Below are positions 1-7,733 of a stretch of 64,000 nt of DNA, piece by piece; the first letter of the stretch is position 1; the number at the start of each line of letters is the position of its first letter. Made by a program: the position numbers and the translations under genes. The notes under the pieces are model-generated. The model searched no databases and was not told where the DNA came from. It saw nothing but the letters and a program-made list of their open reading frames with translations. This DNA comes from Bacteroidota bacterium. Lineage in GTDB: Bacteria > Bacteroidota > Bacteroidia > Bacteroidales > VadinHA17. The DNA lies in NCBI GenBank assembly GCA_029547705.1, contig JAKPOU010000001.1, positions 1 through 64,000 on the forward strand. The letters are read 5' to 3'.

Positions 1-123
1 ACATCACGAAAAACCAGGTCAACACTCCCCGGAATAAACCGGAAAACCGGGTTGAAGAATAAAATCAGTCAACTTACCGAAAAGAAAGAAGACCCAAAGG
101 TGTATCTTTACACTCAATTATGA

Positions 124-921
124 GTTTATGAATTAATCAGGTTAAGAAACCAGGTTTACTTTGATATAGAGTATTTTATTAAAATTTTTCAGGAAATAAA
201 ACAAACAAAAGAGGAGATACGGCCTGATTTTTTAAATCCAACAATAAAACAAGGTGGTACAGGGCCAATTGCTGGTCAGGTTGTTTATACTCCGCCAAAG
301 GGTCAGCTTATAATTAAAGAAAAGTTAGACAACCTGGTAGCTTTCTTAAACGATGATGAAAATTTCAAGATGGATTATTTAATTAAAATGGCCATAGCAC
401 ATTATCAATTTGAAGCTATTCATCCTTTTCGTGATGGCAATGGCAGAACAGGTCGGATCTTTAATATCAATTATTTGACAAAAAGGAACTTACTTGATGT
501 GCCAATACTATTTTTAAGCCGATATATTCTAGATCACCAGAAAGATTATTACTCTTGTTTATCAGGGGTTTCGCAAAGAGGCAACTGGAAGGACTGGCTA
601 TTATTCATGTTTAAAGCTATTGAATATACATCCATAATTACTTTCCAAAAAATCAATGAAATTGTATCAGCCAAAGATTCAATTTTAGAGTTTATCAGGA
701 AAGATGCCAGGAAAATGAGAAATCCTGAAGACTTAGTACATGCCCTGTTTACTCAACCCTTTACTAAAGTAAGCCATCTGGTTGATTCAGGGATATATGC
801 TGAAAATACTGCAAGGGATTATTTAAACAGATTATGCGACATACATGTTCTTGAGAAAAAGGTAATTGAAGGCCGTCATTATTATTTGAATCTTGAATTA
901 TACCGCATACTATCTGAATAA
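124..921 (+). pseudogene. Fic family AMP-transferase, 5'-truncated remnant
   Basis: The reading frame from the stop codon at 121-123 to 921 matches the C-terminal two thirds of the SoFic-like Fic family. These proteins transfer AMP from ATP to hydroxyl side chains of target proteins. The catalytic Fic motif is intact (HPFRDGNGRTGR, around 421-456), as is the upstream beta-hairpin flap (GQVVYTPP, around 277-300). A winged-helix-like C-terminal region follows, as in full-length members. What is missing is the N-terminal 150 or so residues, including the inhibitory helix with its (S/T)xxxE motif. The first ATG in frame is at 370, after the flap, and there is no convincing start upstream. The stop at 121 and the unrelated sequence before it indicate truncation, not a simple frameshift. 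It lies about 160 bp before a tRNA fragment, so element-associated decay is likely. A short active product from 370 cannot be excluded. Confidence 0.75.
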
Positions 922-1081
922 GCATTCCAAAAAGTAAAGTTATTCTGGTGCCGGTCCTGATGCAAGTATTTTCACCAAATCGGTATAAATCCCTGAAATC
1001 TTTTACAATTATTCTGTTACAAAATAAACCAGTGCAGACAGATACAAATCTGTCCAAATCTGTGGAAAGCCTCATAAGAAG

Positions 1082-1126
1082 ATCATAACCAGGGGGTCGT
1101 TGGTTCGATCCCAACCGGGCCCGCCA
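1082..1126 (+). other. 3' half of a tRNA-Met(CAU) gene, attachment-site-like remnant
   Basis: The sequence runs from an anticodon loop with CAT at 1084-1086 (T at 33, AA at 37-38), through 3' anticodon stem CCAGG, to a complete T arm (GTTGG, loop TTCGATC, CCAAC at 1099-1115). It ends with acceptor strand CGGGCCC, discriminator G and encoded CCA at 1124-1126. No matching 5' acceptor strand, D arm or 5' anticodon stem precedes it, so this is not a working tRNA. Fragments from the anticodon loop to the 3' end are what tyrosine integrases leave at the far end of an integrated island. No integrase gene is in the window. Confidence 0.75.
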
Positions 1127-1387
1127 CTTCCATAATGAGACAAGCATTATACGTTTTGGTGTTTCAATACTTCTCAAAGCGTTAAGCAGATATACATTCT
1201 CAAATCATAGTGTTTCTGCTGGCGCAGTCCAATTTGATTCCCCATAATATTGCGGTAAATGCAATACCCTGAGATTCATTAAATGAATATTCAGTAATTC
1301 CGATATAAAATCCTTAATCTGCATACAGAGAAACCGGTTTTTTAATTCAGCCTTTATCTTGTTGTGCACCTTTTATTGTAAATTCAC

Positions 1388-1426
1388 AAGGGAATAATCA
1401 ATACCAAAGGGAATAATCAATACCAA
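1388..1426 (+). repeat. 19-bp tandem duplication
   Basis: The 20-base string aagggaataatcaataccaa occurs at 1388-1407 and again at 1407-1426, a perfect tandem repeat with a 19-bp period. It lies between the tRNA fragment and the start of the hydrolase gene. It could be a slippage product or a paired binding site. Nothing else in the window shares it by eye. The stretch 922-1387 otherwise holds only the tRNA fragment and a small inverted repeat (ACAGAT/ATCTGT, 1038-1053). Confidence 0.8.
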
Positions 1427-1574
1427 ATAACTAACAATACTGAAGATGGAAAGTATAGCTGACAGAAAAAAAGCAAGGGAACCGGACGTACCTCAGCTTT
1501 TAAAATCCGTATTGCTGAGAACCGGTGATATATTGTTGACCTACCGCAGAAATGTCCGGCACATGATGCCGGTA

Positions 1575-2654
1575 ATGAAAATTCAGAAAGCTGTTCTGTG
1601 TTCCTTATCAGTCATTATCGCTGCTCTGATATCATGTGCATCTGATAAAGAAAATACAGAGAACGAATCATTGCTAATTCAGGAACAGGGTAGTTTTGCC
1701 GTGGGAGGAACCGTAATTTCCAATCCGGGCGTTTTTGATCCCTACAATCAGACCCCGGCAGGACAAACCTTCCATGGTGACCACGCCTATGTCTTTTATC
1801 AGATCCCTGCTAAAGCCCGGAAATACCCACTGGTGATGTGGCATGGAATCGGTCAGTTTTCCAAAACATGGGAAACAACACCCGACGGAAGGGAAGGCTA
1901 TCAGAATATTTTTCTTCGCCGGAGATTTGGGGTATATCTTATTGATCAGCCCAGAAGAGGGGATGCAGGACGGAGTACCATAGCCGGCACCATTGAACCG
2001 ACACCCGACGAACAGGGATGGTTTGGCACTTTTCGGATAGGTATATGGCCCGACTATTTTGAGGGTGTTCAGTTCGCCCGTGACCAGGAGACTCTCAATC
2101 AGTATTTTCGGCAAATGGTGCCCAACATAGGGCCGATAGACATAAATCTGAATGTCGAAGCGGTTTCTGCCCTGTTTACCAAAACAGGACCGGGAATACT
2201 TGTATCCCATTCACATTCAGGAGGAATGGGCTGGCTCACCGCAATCAGGAATCCAAATATAAAAGCTATTGTCTCATATGAACCGGGCAGCGGCTTCGTA
2301 TTTCCGGAAGGGGAGGTTCCGGAACCGATACCCAGTTCGGGAGGCACACTGGTGGCTGAACCTGTTCCTATGGCTGATTTTCTTAAACTGACAAAAATCC
2401 CGGTAGTTATATATTATGGTGATTTCATACCTGAAAAGCCTGACCCCAACCCCGGTCAGGATGGCTGGAGAGCACGCCTTGAAATGTCAAGGCTGTGGAG
2501 AGACTGTGTCAACAAACATGGTGGCGATGTTACAGTGGTGCATCTGCCGGAGATCGGGATCAGGGGCAACACCCATTTCCCGTTCTCAGATTTAAACAAC
2601 GTTGAAATCGCCGACCTGATATCAGAGTGGTTAAAGCTGAAAGGACTGGATTAA
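1575..2654 (+). CDS. Alpha/beta hydrolase lipoprotein (esterase-like)
   Basis: A predicted secreted hydrolase of the alpha/beta fold, likely an esterase of unknown substrate. The open frame extends back to 1446, but the first 43 residues do not look like a protein N-terminus. The ATG at 1575 begins a proper lipoprotein signal (MKIQKAVLC...ALISC), so this start is preferred and gives 359 residues. Features in order: lipobox Cys, the oxyanion-region motif VMWHGIG, the PRRGDAGRS loop, and the nucleophile elbow SHSHSGG near residue 213. A late Asp (YYGDFIP) and His (GNTHFPF) could complete a Ser-Asp-His triad. It is most likely anchored in the outer membrane. It is monocistronic, with a 246-bp gap to the next gene. 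Substrate cannot be told from the sequence. Confidence 0.75.
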   Translation: MKIQKAVLCSLSVIIAALISCASDKENTENESLLIQEQGSFAVGGTVISNPGVFDPYNQTPAGQTFHGDHAYVFYQIPAKARKYPLVMWHGIGQFSKTWETTPDGREGYQNIFLRRRFGVYLIDQPRRGDAGRSTIAGTIEPTPDEQGWFGTFRIGIWPDYFEGVQFARDQETLNQYFRQMVPNIGPIDINLNVEAVSALFTKTGPGILVSHSHSGGMGWLTAIRNPNIKAIVSYEPGSGFVFPEGEVPEPIPSSGGTLVAEPVPMADFLKLTKIPVVIYYGDFIPEKPDPNPGQDGWRARLEMSRLWRDCVNKHGGDVTVVHLPEIGIRGNTHFPFSDLNNVEIADLISEWLKLKGLD

Positions 2655-2900
2655 ACCGGGGAAAATTCAGGGTACCAGCTTATAATTATTTAAGAAAGTT
2701 CATACGGGACTAAATAACAACCGATAAGCTTAATTTGAAAACCACACGGAAAATCACGAACTTCGTTTTCAGCTGATGTATGCCAACAACGGCCTTTCTC
2801 AGAAAGAACTTACAGCCAGGAAGTCTGCCGGTCAGATGAAAACAGCCAGTGTGTCGGATTACGAGATAAGGAAGATTCTTACATCAATCAGATTTGATCT

Positions 2901-3644
2901 ATGAACTTTACGAATAAAGTAGTTATTGTTACAGGTTCAGGCAAAGGCATCGGCCGTAGTATTGCCCTGACCTATGCATCGGAAGGTGCAATGGTTATTC
3001 TTGCTGAAAAGGATCCGGAAACAGGTACTGATGCCGAAAAGGCGATCAAAGCCTCAGGTTTTACGGCAGTATTTATCAGGACAGACATTTCTGATCCGGA
3101 GGACATTAAAAGAATGGTTGGTGAAACTGTAAGATTGTTTAATACCATTGACATTCTTATAAACAATGCAGGGATCTCAGAATGGGCGTCCCCATATGAA
3201 CTGCCCGTTGAGGAATGGGATAAAGTAATAAACACAAACCTCCGTGGTACTTTTCTTTGTTCCAGGGAAGCCGCCATGGTAATGAAGGAACACGGAGGAG
3301 GTTCCATTGTGAACATTGCCTCGACACGAGCTTTCATGTCTGAACCAGACTCCGAAGCCTATGCCGCTTCTAAAGGGGGTATCGTTGCCCTAACCCACGC
3401 TCTTGCCGCCTCATTTGCCGGTGATCATATCAGGGTTAACTGTATAAGCCCCGGGTGGATTGAAACTGGTGATTATACCCGACTCAGGGAAACTGATCAC
3501 AAACAACATTATTCAGGACGGGTAGGCAAGCCGGAAGACATAGCAAAAGCATGCCTGTATCTGACAGATTATGGTAACGATTTTATAAACGGGACCAATA
3601 TCATAATTGATGGCGGTATGACACGGAAAATGATATACGAATAG
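2901..3644 (+). CDS. SDR family oxidoreductase
   Basis: A classical short-chain dehydrogenase/reductase of 247 residues, the usual length for the family. It has the NAD(P)-binding TGxxxGIG motif (T11-G18), the NNAG motif at 88-91, and the catalytic residues N113, S141, Y154 and K158 (YAASK). An acidic residue after beta-2 (AEKD) suggests preference for NAD(H). The C-terminus DGGMTRKMIYE is typical of a Bacteroidetes/Firmicutes subgroup usually annotated only as SDR oxidoreductase. The start ATG overlaps the stop of a 43-codon frame ending at 2904 (ATGA), which I do not regard as a gene. No pathway partner is adjacent, so the substrate, probably a secondary alcohol or sugar, is not predictable. 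Confidence 0.85.
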   Translation: MNFTNKVVIVTGSGKGIGRSIALTYASEGAMVILAEKDPETGTDAEKAIKASGFTAVFIRTDISDPEDIKRMVGETVRLFNTIDILINNAGISEWASPYELPVEEWDKVINTNLRGTFLCSREAAMVMKEHGGGSIVNIASTRAFMSEPDSEAYAASKGGIVALTHALAASFAGDHIRVNCISPGWIETGDYTRLRETDHKQHYSGRVGKPEDIAKACLYLTDYGNDFINGTNIIIDGGMTRKMIYE

Positions 3645-3958
3645 AAGCTGAAGAAAAAGGACTATACCGTCAGGCCCGCCTGAACGAAAACACCGCCTGC
3701 CCATACGGAGAAAAGCCGCCAGGAATACCGGAACCATTTGAATCAGTGAGGCCGGCATGACAAAATTTTTTAAACCTAGCTAAACAAACCCTGTAGCTGA
3801 ATTGTTTATAGCTCTGATTACAGTTTCTTTTAATCCGGAGAAATTGCCTGATGGTTGAATTCATTATATATCATAAAATCCAGCATCTTGTTCGATGAAT
3901 TACAGACGCTTATGAAATAATTATACCTGAACGACATTGTCTTATAAATTAAAACAAA
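3645..3958. other. Intergenic region without a recognisable feature
   Basis: Between the SDR gene and the BspA-repeat protein I see no gene, RNA or clear promoter. The last 100 bases are AT-rich, as expected for a leader. Confidence 0.6.
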
Positions 3959-6900
3959 ATGAAAGGCATATTTCCGCTTCTGCTGCTTGTTTCCACAATC
4001 ACATTACATGCACAAAACCCGGTGTGTTATGTTTATCACGGCTGCGGTGGCGCCACCGTAGCTGCCTACCCGGGAGACCCGCAATGGACAAATATAACCT
4101 ATGAATTTCAGCGGTTTTTCGAAGGTAACTGGGTTACTGTCCATCAGACAATTGAAAACTACCACCTGGTTACTCCCGGTGATATTTCCCTTGCAACCCA
4201 ATACCGTGCAATAATGCGCAACAATGAGACCCTCCGGCAGATCATTTCAAACAGTGTAATTGTTGACCCTGCAAGATTCAATGAAGCTGTGGCCAGGCCC
4301 GAACCTAAATTAACCTTTTACTGGGGAACCATTGCCACAAACTGGTCAAACTACCTTCGTGTACAACCAACATCATTGCCTAATCTGGACGGAATGCGGC
4401 CGCCATTCACCTTTACCATCAAAAAGAAGGACGGTTCCGTTGTGGATCAGAAATTATCAAGCAACCTTGTAATTTTCGACAGAAACATTGAAGCGAATCA
4501 GGAATATGTAGTTATTGTTAAGGATTATTGCAATCAGGTTGACTCAGTAACCGGGAATATTGCATTTGCAGCCAGGGGCCGTGTAGTTGACGTAAACTGC
4601 AGCGGCGCAAGCGTGGAACTATACAATGCTTTCGTCGGAGAGAACTTTAACGGCCGGCTGCCCCTGACTTATGGCCTGGCGCCGCTTCATGACACCATTC
4701 TTTCAACTGCTGTACCCCAAAGTATTATTGATGGAATCAGCTATAACTACTCTGAAGGACTAATTACAGGCCTGACAGAAAAACGCTATGTGCTCAGTGC
4801 AAAAGACAGGTTCGGGGTGATTTCAAGATATTCTGTAATCAACACCGGTATAGACTACCCCACGGCGGCCTTGAGGGGCTATGGTTCATATGGCGGTTTC
4901 TGTGAATACTATGTAAATCTGATGGGCGTTTATCCGGAGCATGGTGTCCGGCTGGCCGGAACCAGTGATCCATATATCTTTACTCCCGGACTGACCGCAA
5001 ACAATCTCAGGTTAGGGAAAACATATGAAATTGTAGTACGCGACAGCTGCGGAAGATTAAGTGAGCCGACAATTATATTTTTCCCGGCCGTGGATCCTGT
5101 TATCACCTCTGTTGTTGTTGATACAGAAGATTGTAAAACAAAATTAACCGTACATGCACAAACCTGTTCCGATACCCCTGAATATATGCTGAAAATCTCC
5201 CGGGGTAATCCGGGCGTGTGGCAGCCTTCAAACATTTTTGTATATGAAAGCATTACAGGTTGTGACACAGTTTTTGTCAGAGACGGTGACAAGGTAATAT
5301 TTCAGGAAATATGTACCGGCACTCTTGAGGCAGATGTTCTTCTTTATCCTGTTTCAGATATCTGCGGAAGTCCTTATGAATTGTACGTAGGTGCCGATAA
5401 AGGCTTTCCTCCCTACACATTTGAAATAAGTTCTGACGGGATAAATTTCTCTGACCCTACAGAATATGCTGTCTTTAACTGGCTGCCGCCGGCAATATAC
5501 ACGGTAAGGATAACTGATGCCTGCGGGAATACATTTGTTACCAGCCCCGAAGATGGAGTTGCAGGTGGCTTGTTCGAGGTAACAGAATCAGGATTCATGG
5601 GTGAATGTGGCAGCTCAGAAGGATATCTTCGCATAAATATTGATCCCGGTACAGATATTCCGGTGAATTATCCGCCCTACAAATACTCTGTAAAGGAGAT
5701 AATCAGCGGTTCAGGATACAATATCAGTTATGGCAGTGTTATTGCCAGCGGTGAAACAACTGATACGGATTTCTTTATCTACGATTTGCCGGGCAGTAAA
5801 CGTTATGGCATTTTTATTACCAACGACTGTGACGATCCGTTTACACTTAAAGACCGGGCATTCAATGATTTTGCTATTTCCGGCTGTAATCAGTTTGTAA
5901 CTGTCTGGAATCTTGCAATTCCCGGCGGGGCAAATACGGAAATAACTTTCAACGTGGCAACGAGAGGCACAGTTGCCTATACCTGGGAAACCATACCTGC
6001 CGCTTATTCAGGTTCCGGAACATTCAGCGGACCGGAAGCAACCATAAGTAACCTGCCTGCAGGTGCCATAATTCGTCTGAATATTCAGCCTGAAAACCTG
6101 GAAAGATTCTTTATTGACGGTGGTATTGACCGTAACAGGCTGACACTGGTCGAAAACTGGGGCAGCACAGCCTGGACAAGTATGGCATTGGCATTTAGTG
6201 GTTGTGCGAATCTTCAGATAACTGCCGTAGATGTGCCGGACCTGTCAGGCCTTACAAATATGGCACTGATGTTCCAGTATTGCACTGCCCTGGATTCGCC
6301 TGAAAATATCAATACCTGGAATACGGCTTCCGTTACCAATATGAGCTATATGTTTGCCGGGGCCACCAGTTTCAACCGTGACATCGGTTCATGGAATACA
6401 TCATCTGCTAATGATATGAGTGGTATGTTCAGGAACGCAAATGCCTTTGACCGGGATATTGGCAACTGGAACACGGCTGCTGTAAGCAGTATGAGTGAGA
6501 TGTTTGCCTGGGCCTACAGCTTCAACCGGAACATCAGCTCATGGAATACATCTTCTGTTAACGATATGAGCGGTATGTTCCAGGGAACAATCGAATTTAA
6601 CGGGGAAATTGGCAGCTGGAACACGGGTGCTGTTACCAGTATGAATGCTATGTTTGCCGGATCCGCCGGTTTCAACAGCGACATCAGTTCATGGAATACA
6701 TCTTCTGTTAACGATATGAGGGATATGTTTGTGGAAGCTTCCGGTTTCAGCCGGAACATCGGTTCATGGACTTTAAACCCCGGAGTTATGCTGGAATATA
6801 TGTTTGACGGCAGCGGCATGAGCTGTATTGACTATTCCGCAACACTGGCAGGCTGGTCTGCCAATCCAAATACTCCCTTAAACAGGGTACTGGGAGCAGC

Positions 6901-7276
6901 AGACATGCAATACGGTACTGCTGCCGAAGCAGCAAGGACTTATCTGACAGAAACACTGGGATGGACTATAGAAGGTGATTCCTTTGCAAACGAAAGCTGT
7001 GAAGGACTCATAACAGGCATCACAGACACAAATTCAGGCGAGCTGAAAAAGATTACCGCATGGATGGAAAGAGACGAGATTGTAATTAACGGAATTACTG
7101 AAAAAGCTGTTGCTTTACTATACGACTTAAAGGGGAATGCAATATGGATAAGAAAAATTGGAGAGACTGGGACCAACAGGATAAATGTCAATGGTCTTAT
7201 CACCGGAATATATGTTTTACTGGTCAATGAAAATGGCAAAGACAGCAGCATCAAACTCTTTATACCAGGAAATTAG
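3959..7276 (+). CDS. BspA-repeat (DUF285) surface protein with T9SS-type C-terminus
   Basis: A 1105-residue secreted protein. A Sec signal peptide (MKGIFPLLLLVSTITLHAQ) is followed by about 700 residues of Cys-containing beta-rich modules resembling adhesin Ig-like repeats. Residues about 765-960 form an array of 25-residue DUF285/BspA-type leucine-rich repeats with the pattern NMSxMFxxAxxFNxDIxxWNT. The C-terminal 80 residues (…NGITEKAVALLYDLKG…GIYVLLV…) resemble a type IX secretion sorting domain, so the protein is predicted to be exported by T9SS and attached to the surface. BspA-type repeats in other bacteria mediate adhesion to host or matrix proteins. That role is inferred here. It is transcribed alone, with a hairpin 5 bases after the stop codon. 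Confidence 0.8.
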   Translation: MKGIFPLLLLVSTITLHAQNPVCYVYHGCGGATVAAYPGDPQWTNITYEFQRFFEGNWVTVHQTIENYHLVTPGDISLATQYRAIMRNNETLRQIISNSVIVDPARFNEAVARPEPKLTFYWGTIATNWSNYLRVQPTSLPNLDGMRPPFTFTIKKKDGSVVDQKLSSNLVIFDRNIEANQEYVVIVKDYCNQVDSVTGNIAFAARGRVVDVNCSGASVELYNAFVGENFNGRLPLTYGLAPLHDTILSTAVPQSIIDGISYNYSEGLITGLTEKRYVLSAKDRFGVISRYSVINTGIDYPTAALRGYGSYGGFCEYYVNLMGVYPEHGVRLAGTSDPYIFTPGLTANNLRLGKTYEIVVRDSCGRLSEPTIIFFPAVDPVITSVVVDTEDCKTKLTVHAQTCSDTPEYMLKISRGNPGVWQPSNIFVYESITGCDTVFVRDGDKVIFQEICTGTLEADVLLYPVSDICGSPYELYVGADKGFPPYTFEISSDGINFSDPTEYAVFNWLPPAIYTVRITDACGNTFVTSPEDGVAGGLFEVTESGFMGECGSSEGYLRINIDPGTDIPVNYPPYKYSVKEIISGSGYNISYGSVIASGETTDTDFFIYDLPGSKRYGIFITNDCDDPFTLKDRAFNDFAISGCNQFVTVWNLAIPGGANTEITFNVATRGTVAYTWETIPAAYSGSGTFSGPEATISNLPAGAIIRLNIQPENLERFFIDGGIDRNRLTLVENWGSTAWTSMALAFSGCANLQITAVDVPDLSGLTNMALMFQYCTALDSPENINTWNTASVTNMSYMFAGATSFNRDIGSWNTSSANDMSGMFRNANAFDRDIGNWNTAAVSSMSEMFAWAYSFNRNISSWNTSSVNDMSGMFQGTIEFNGEIGSWNTGAVTSMNAMFAGSAGFNSDISSWNTSSVNDMRDMFVEASGFSRNIGSWTLNPGVMLEYMFDGSGMSCIDYSATLAGWSANPNTPLNRVLGAADMQYGTAAEAARTYLTETLGWTIEGDSFANESCEGLITGITDTNSGELKKITAWMERDEIVINGITEKAVALLYDLKGNAIWIRKIGETGTNRINVNGLITGIYVLLVNENGKDSSIKLFIPGN
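6310..6765 (+). repeat. Tandem 75-bp units in a 150-bp higher-order array
   Basis: The string atggaatacatc recurs at 6391, 6541 and 6691, exactly 150 bp apart. A sister unit beginning ggca(a/g)ctggaacacgg occurs at 6461 and 6611, also 150 bp apart. Each 75-bp unit encodes one 25-residue BspA repeat and two alternating types (A-B-A-B-A) make the higher-order unit. DNA identity between same-type units is higher than between neighbours, which suggests duplication of two-unit blocks. Confidence 0.8.
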
Positions 7277-7280
7277 ATCA

Positions 7281-7312
7281 CCGGCATCCGGACAGGAAAT
7301 CCCTAATGCCGG
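7281..7312 (+). terminator. Hairpin after the BspA-repeat gene
   Basis: CCGGCAT at 7281-7287 pairs with ATGCCGG at 7306-7312, five bases after the stop codon. No T-run follows, so an intrinsic terminator is only possible. Confidence 0.35.
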
Positions 7313-7391
7313 TATGATCTTCCGGACCGGGTTTACCTGCGGGAAAAAAGTCGTATAATAAGCGGAATTAATTTCTTTCAGAAAAAAAAGA

Positions 7392-7399
7392 TATATTTG
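7392..7399 (+). promoter_or_regulatory. Bacteroidetes -7 box for the btuB riboswitch transcript
   Basis: TATATTTG matches the Bacteroidetes -7 consensus TAnnTTTG and ends 8 bases before the first paired base of the cobalamin aptamer at 7408. A -33 TTG element is not evident. Confidence 0.6.
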
Positions 7400-7407
7400 C
7401 TCTGCGA

Positions 7408-7613
7408 TTACAGGTTCCCGGGTCAGTCAGATACAAACCCGGGCGAAGAGGGAATCCTGTGAAAAACAGGAGCTGTACCCGCAGCTGTAAGTCCTGCAAG
7501 CGTTCCGGCATACCCTGCCACTGTTAAACTCCAGGTGAGATGGGAAGGCAGCCGGAACAGGACAAGCCAGAAGACCTGCCTGTAACATGCTTCGTAGCTT
7601 TCGGGTGAAAGGC
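7408..7613 (+). ncRNA. Cobalamin riboswitch upstream of btuB
   Basis: The aptamer is closed by TTACAGG (7408-7414) pairing with CCTGTAA (7579-7585). It contains the conserved blocks GGGAAtcctgtgaaaaacagGAGCTG, the GCCACTG-like core (ctgccactg, around 7517-7525) and the B12 box AAGCCAGAAGACCTGCC (about 7564-7580). Downstream is the hairpin GCTTTCGGGTGAAAGGC (7597-7613). Its loop CGGGT (7602-7606) is exactly complementary to ACCCG in the aptamer's L5 loop (7477-7481), the expected kissing contact formed when cobalamin is bound. Binding should reduce expression of the receptor genes downstream. The leader continues 120 bases to the btuB start. Confidence 0.95.
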
Positions 7614-7733
7614 AAAGAAGGAAATCTGCCATGTTTCCGCCCCCGCCTTTTAATTATTTCTACGAAGATTTTTGCATGTGAACTGCATCGCCATTAATGA
7701 TGCACTTGTCGCAATGTTAACGCAAAGAATTAT

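Noticed and set aside
764..1177. Minus-strand open frame of 137 codons containing RLGSNQRPPGY
   Set aside because: This peptide is the antisense translation of the tRNA-Met fragment, a well-known artefact, and the rest is antisense to the Fic remnant.
2776..2904. 43-codon frame ending in an ATGA overlap with the SDR gene
   Set aside because: No signal, domain or recognisable similarity, and no ribosome site. The overlap alone is weak evidence.
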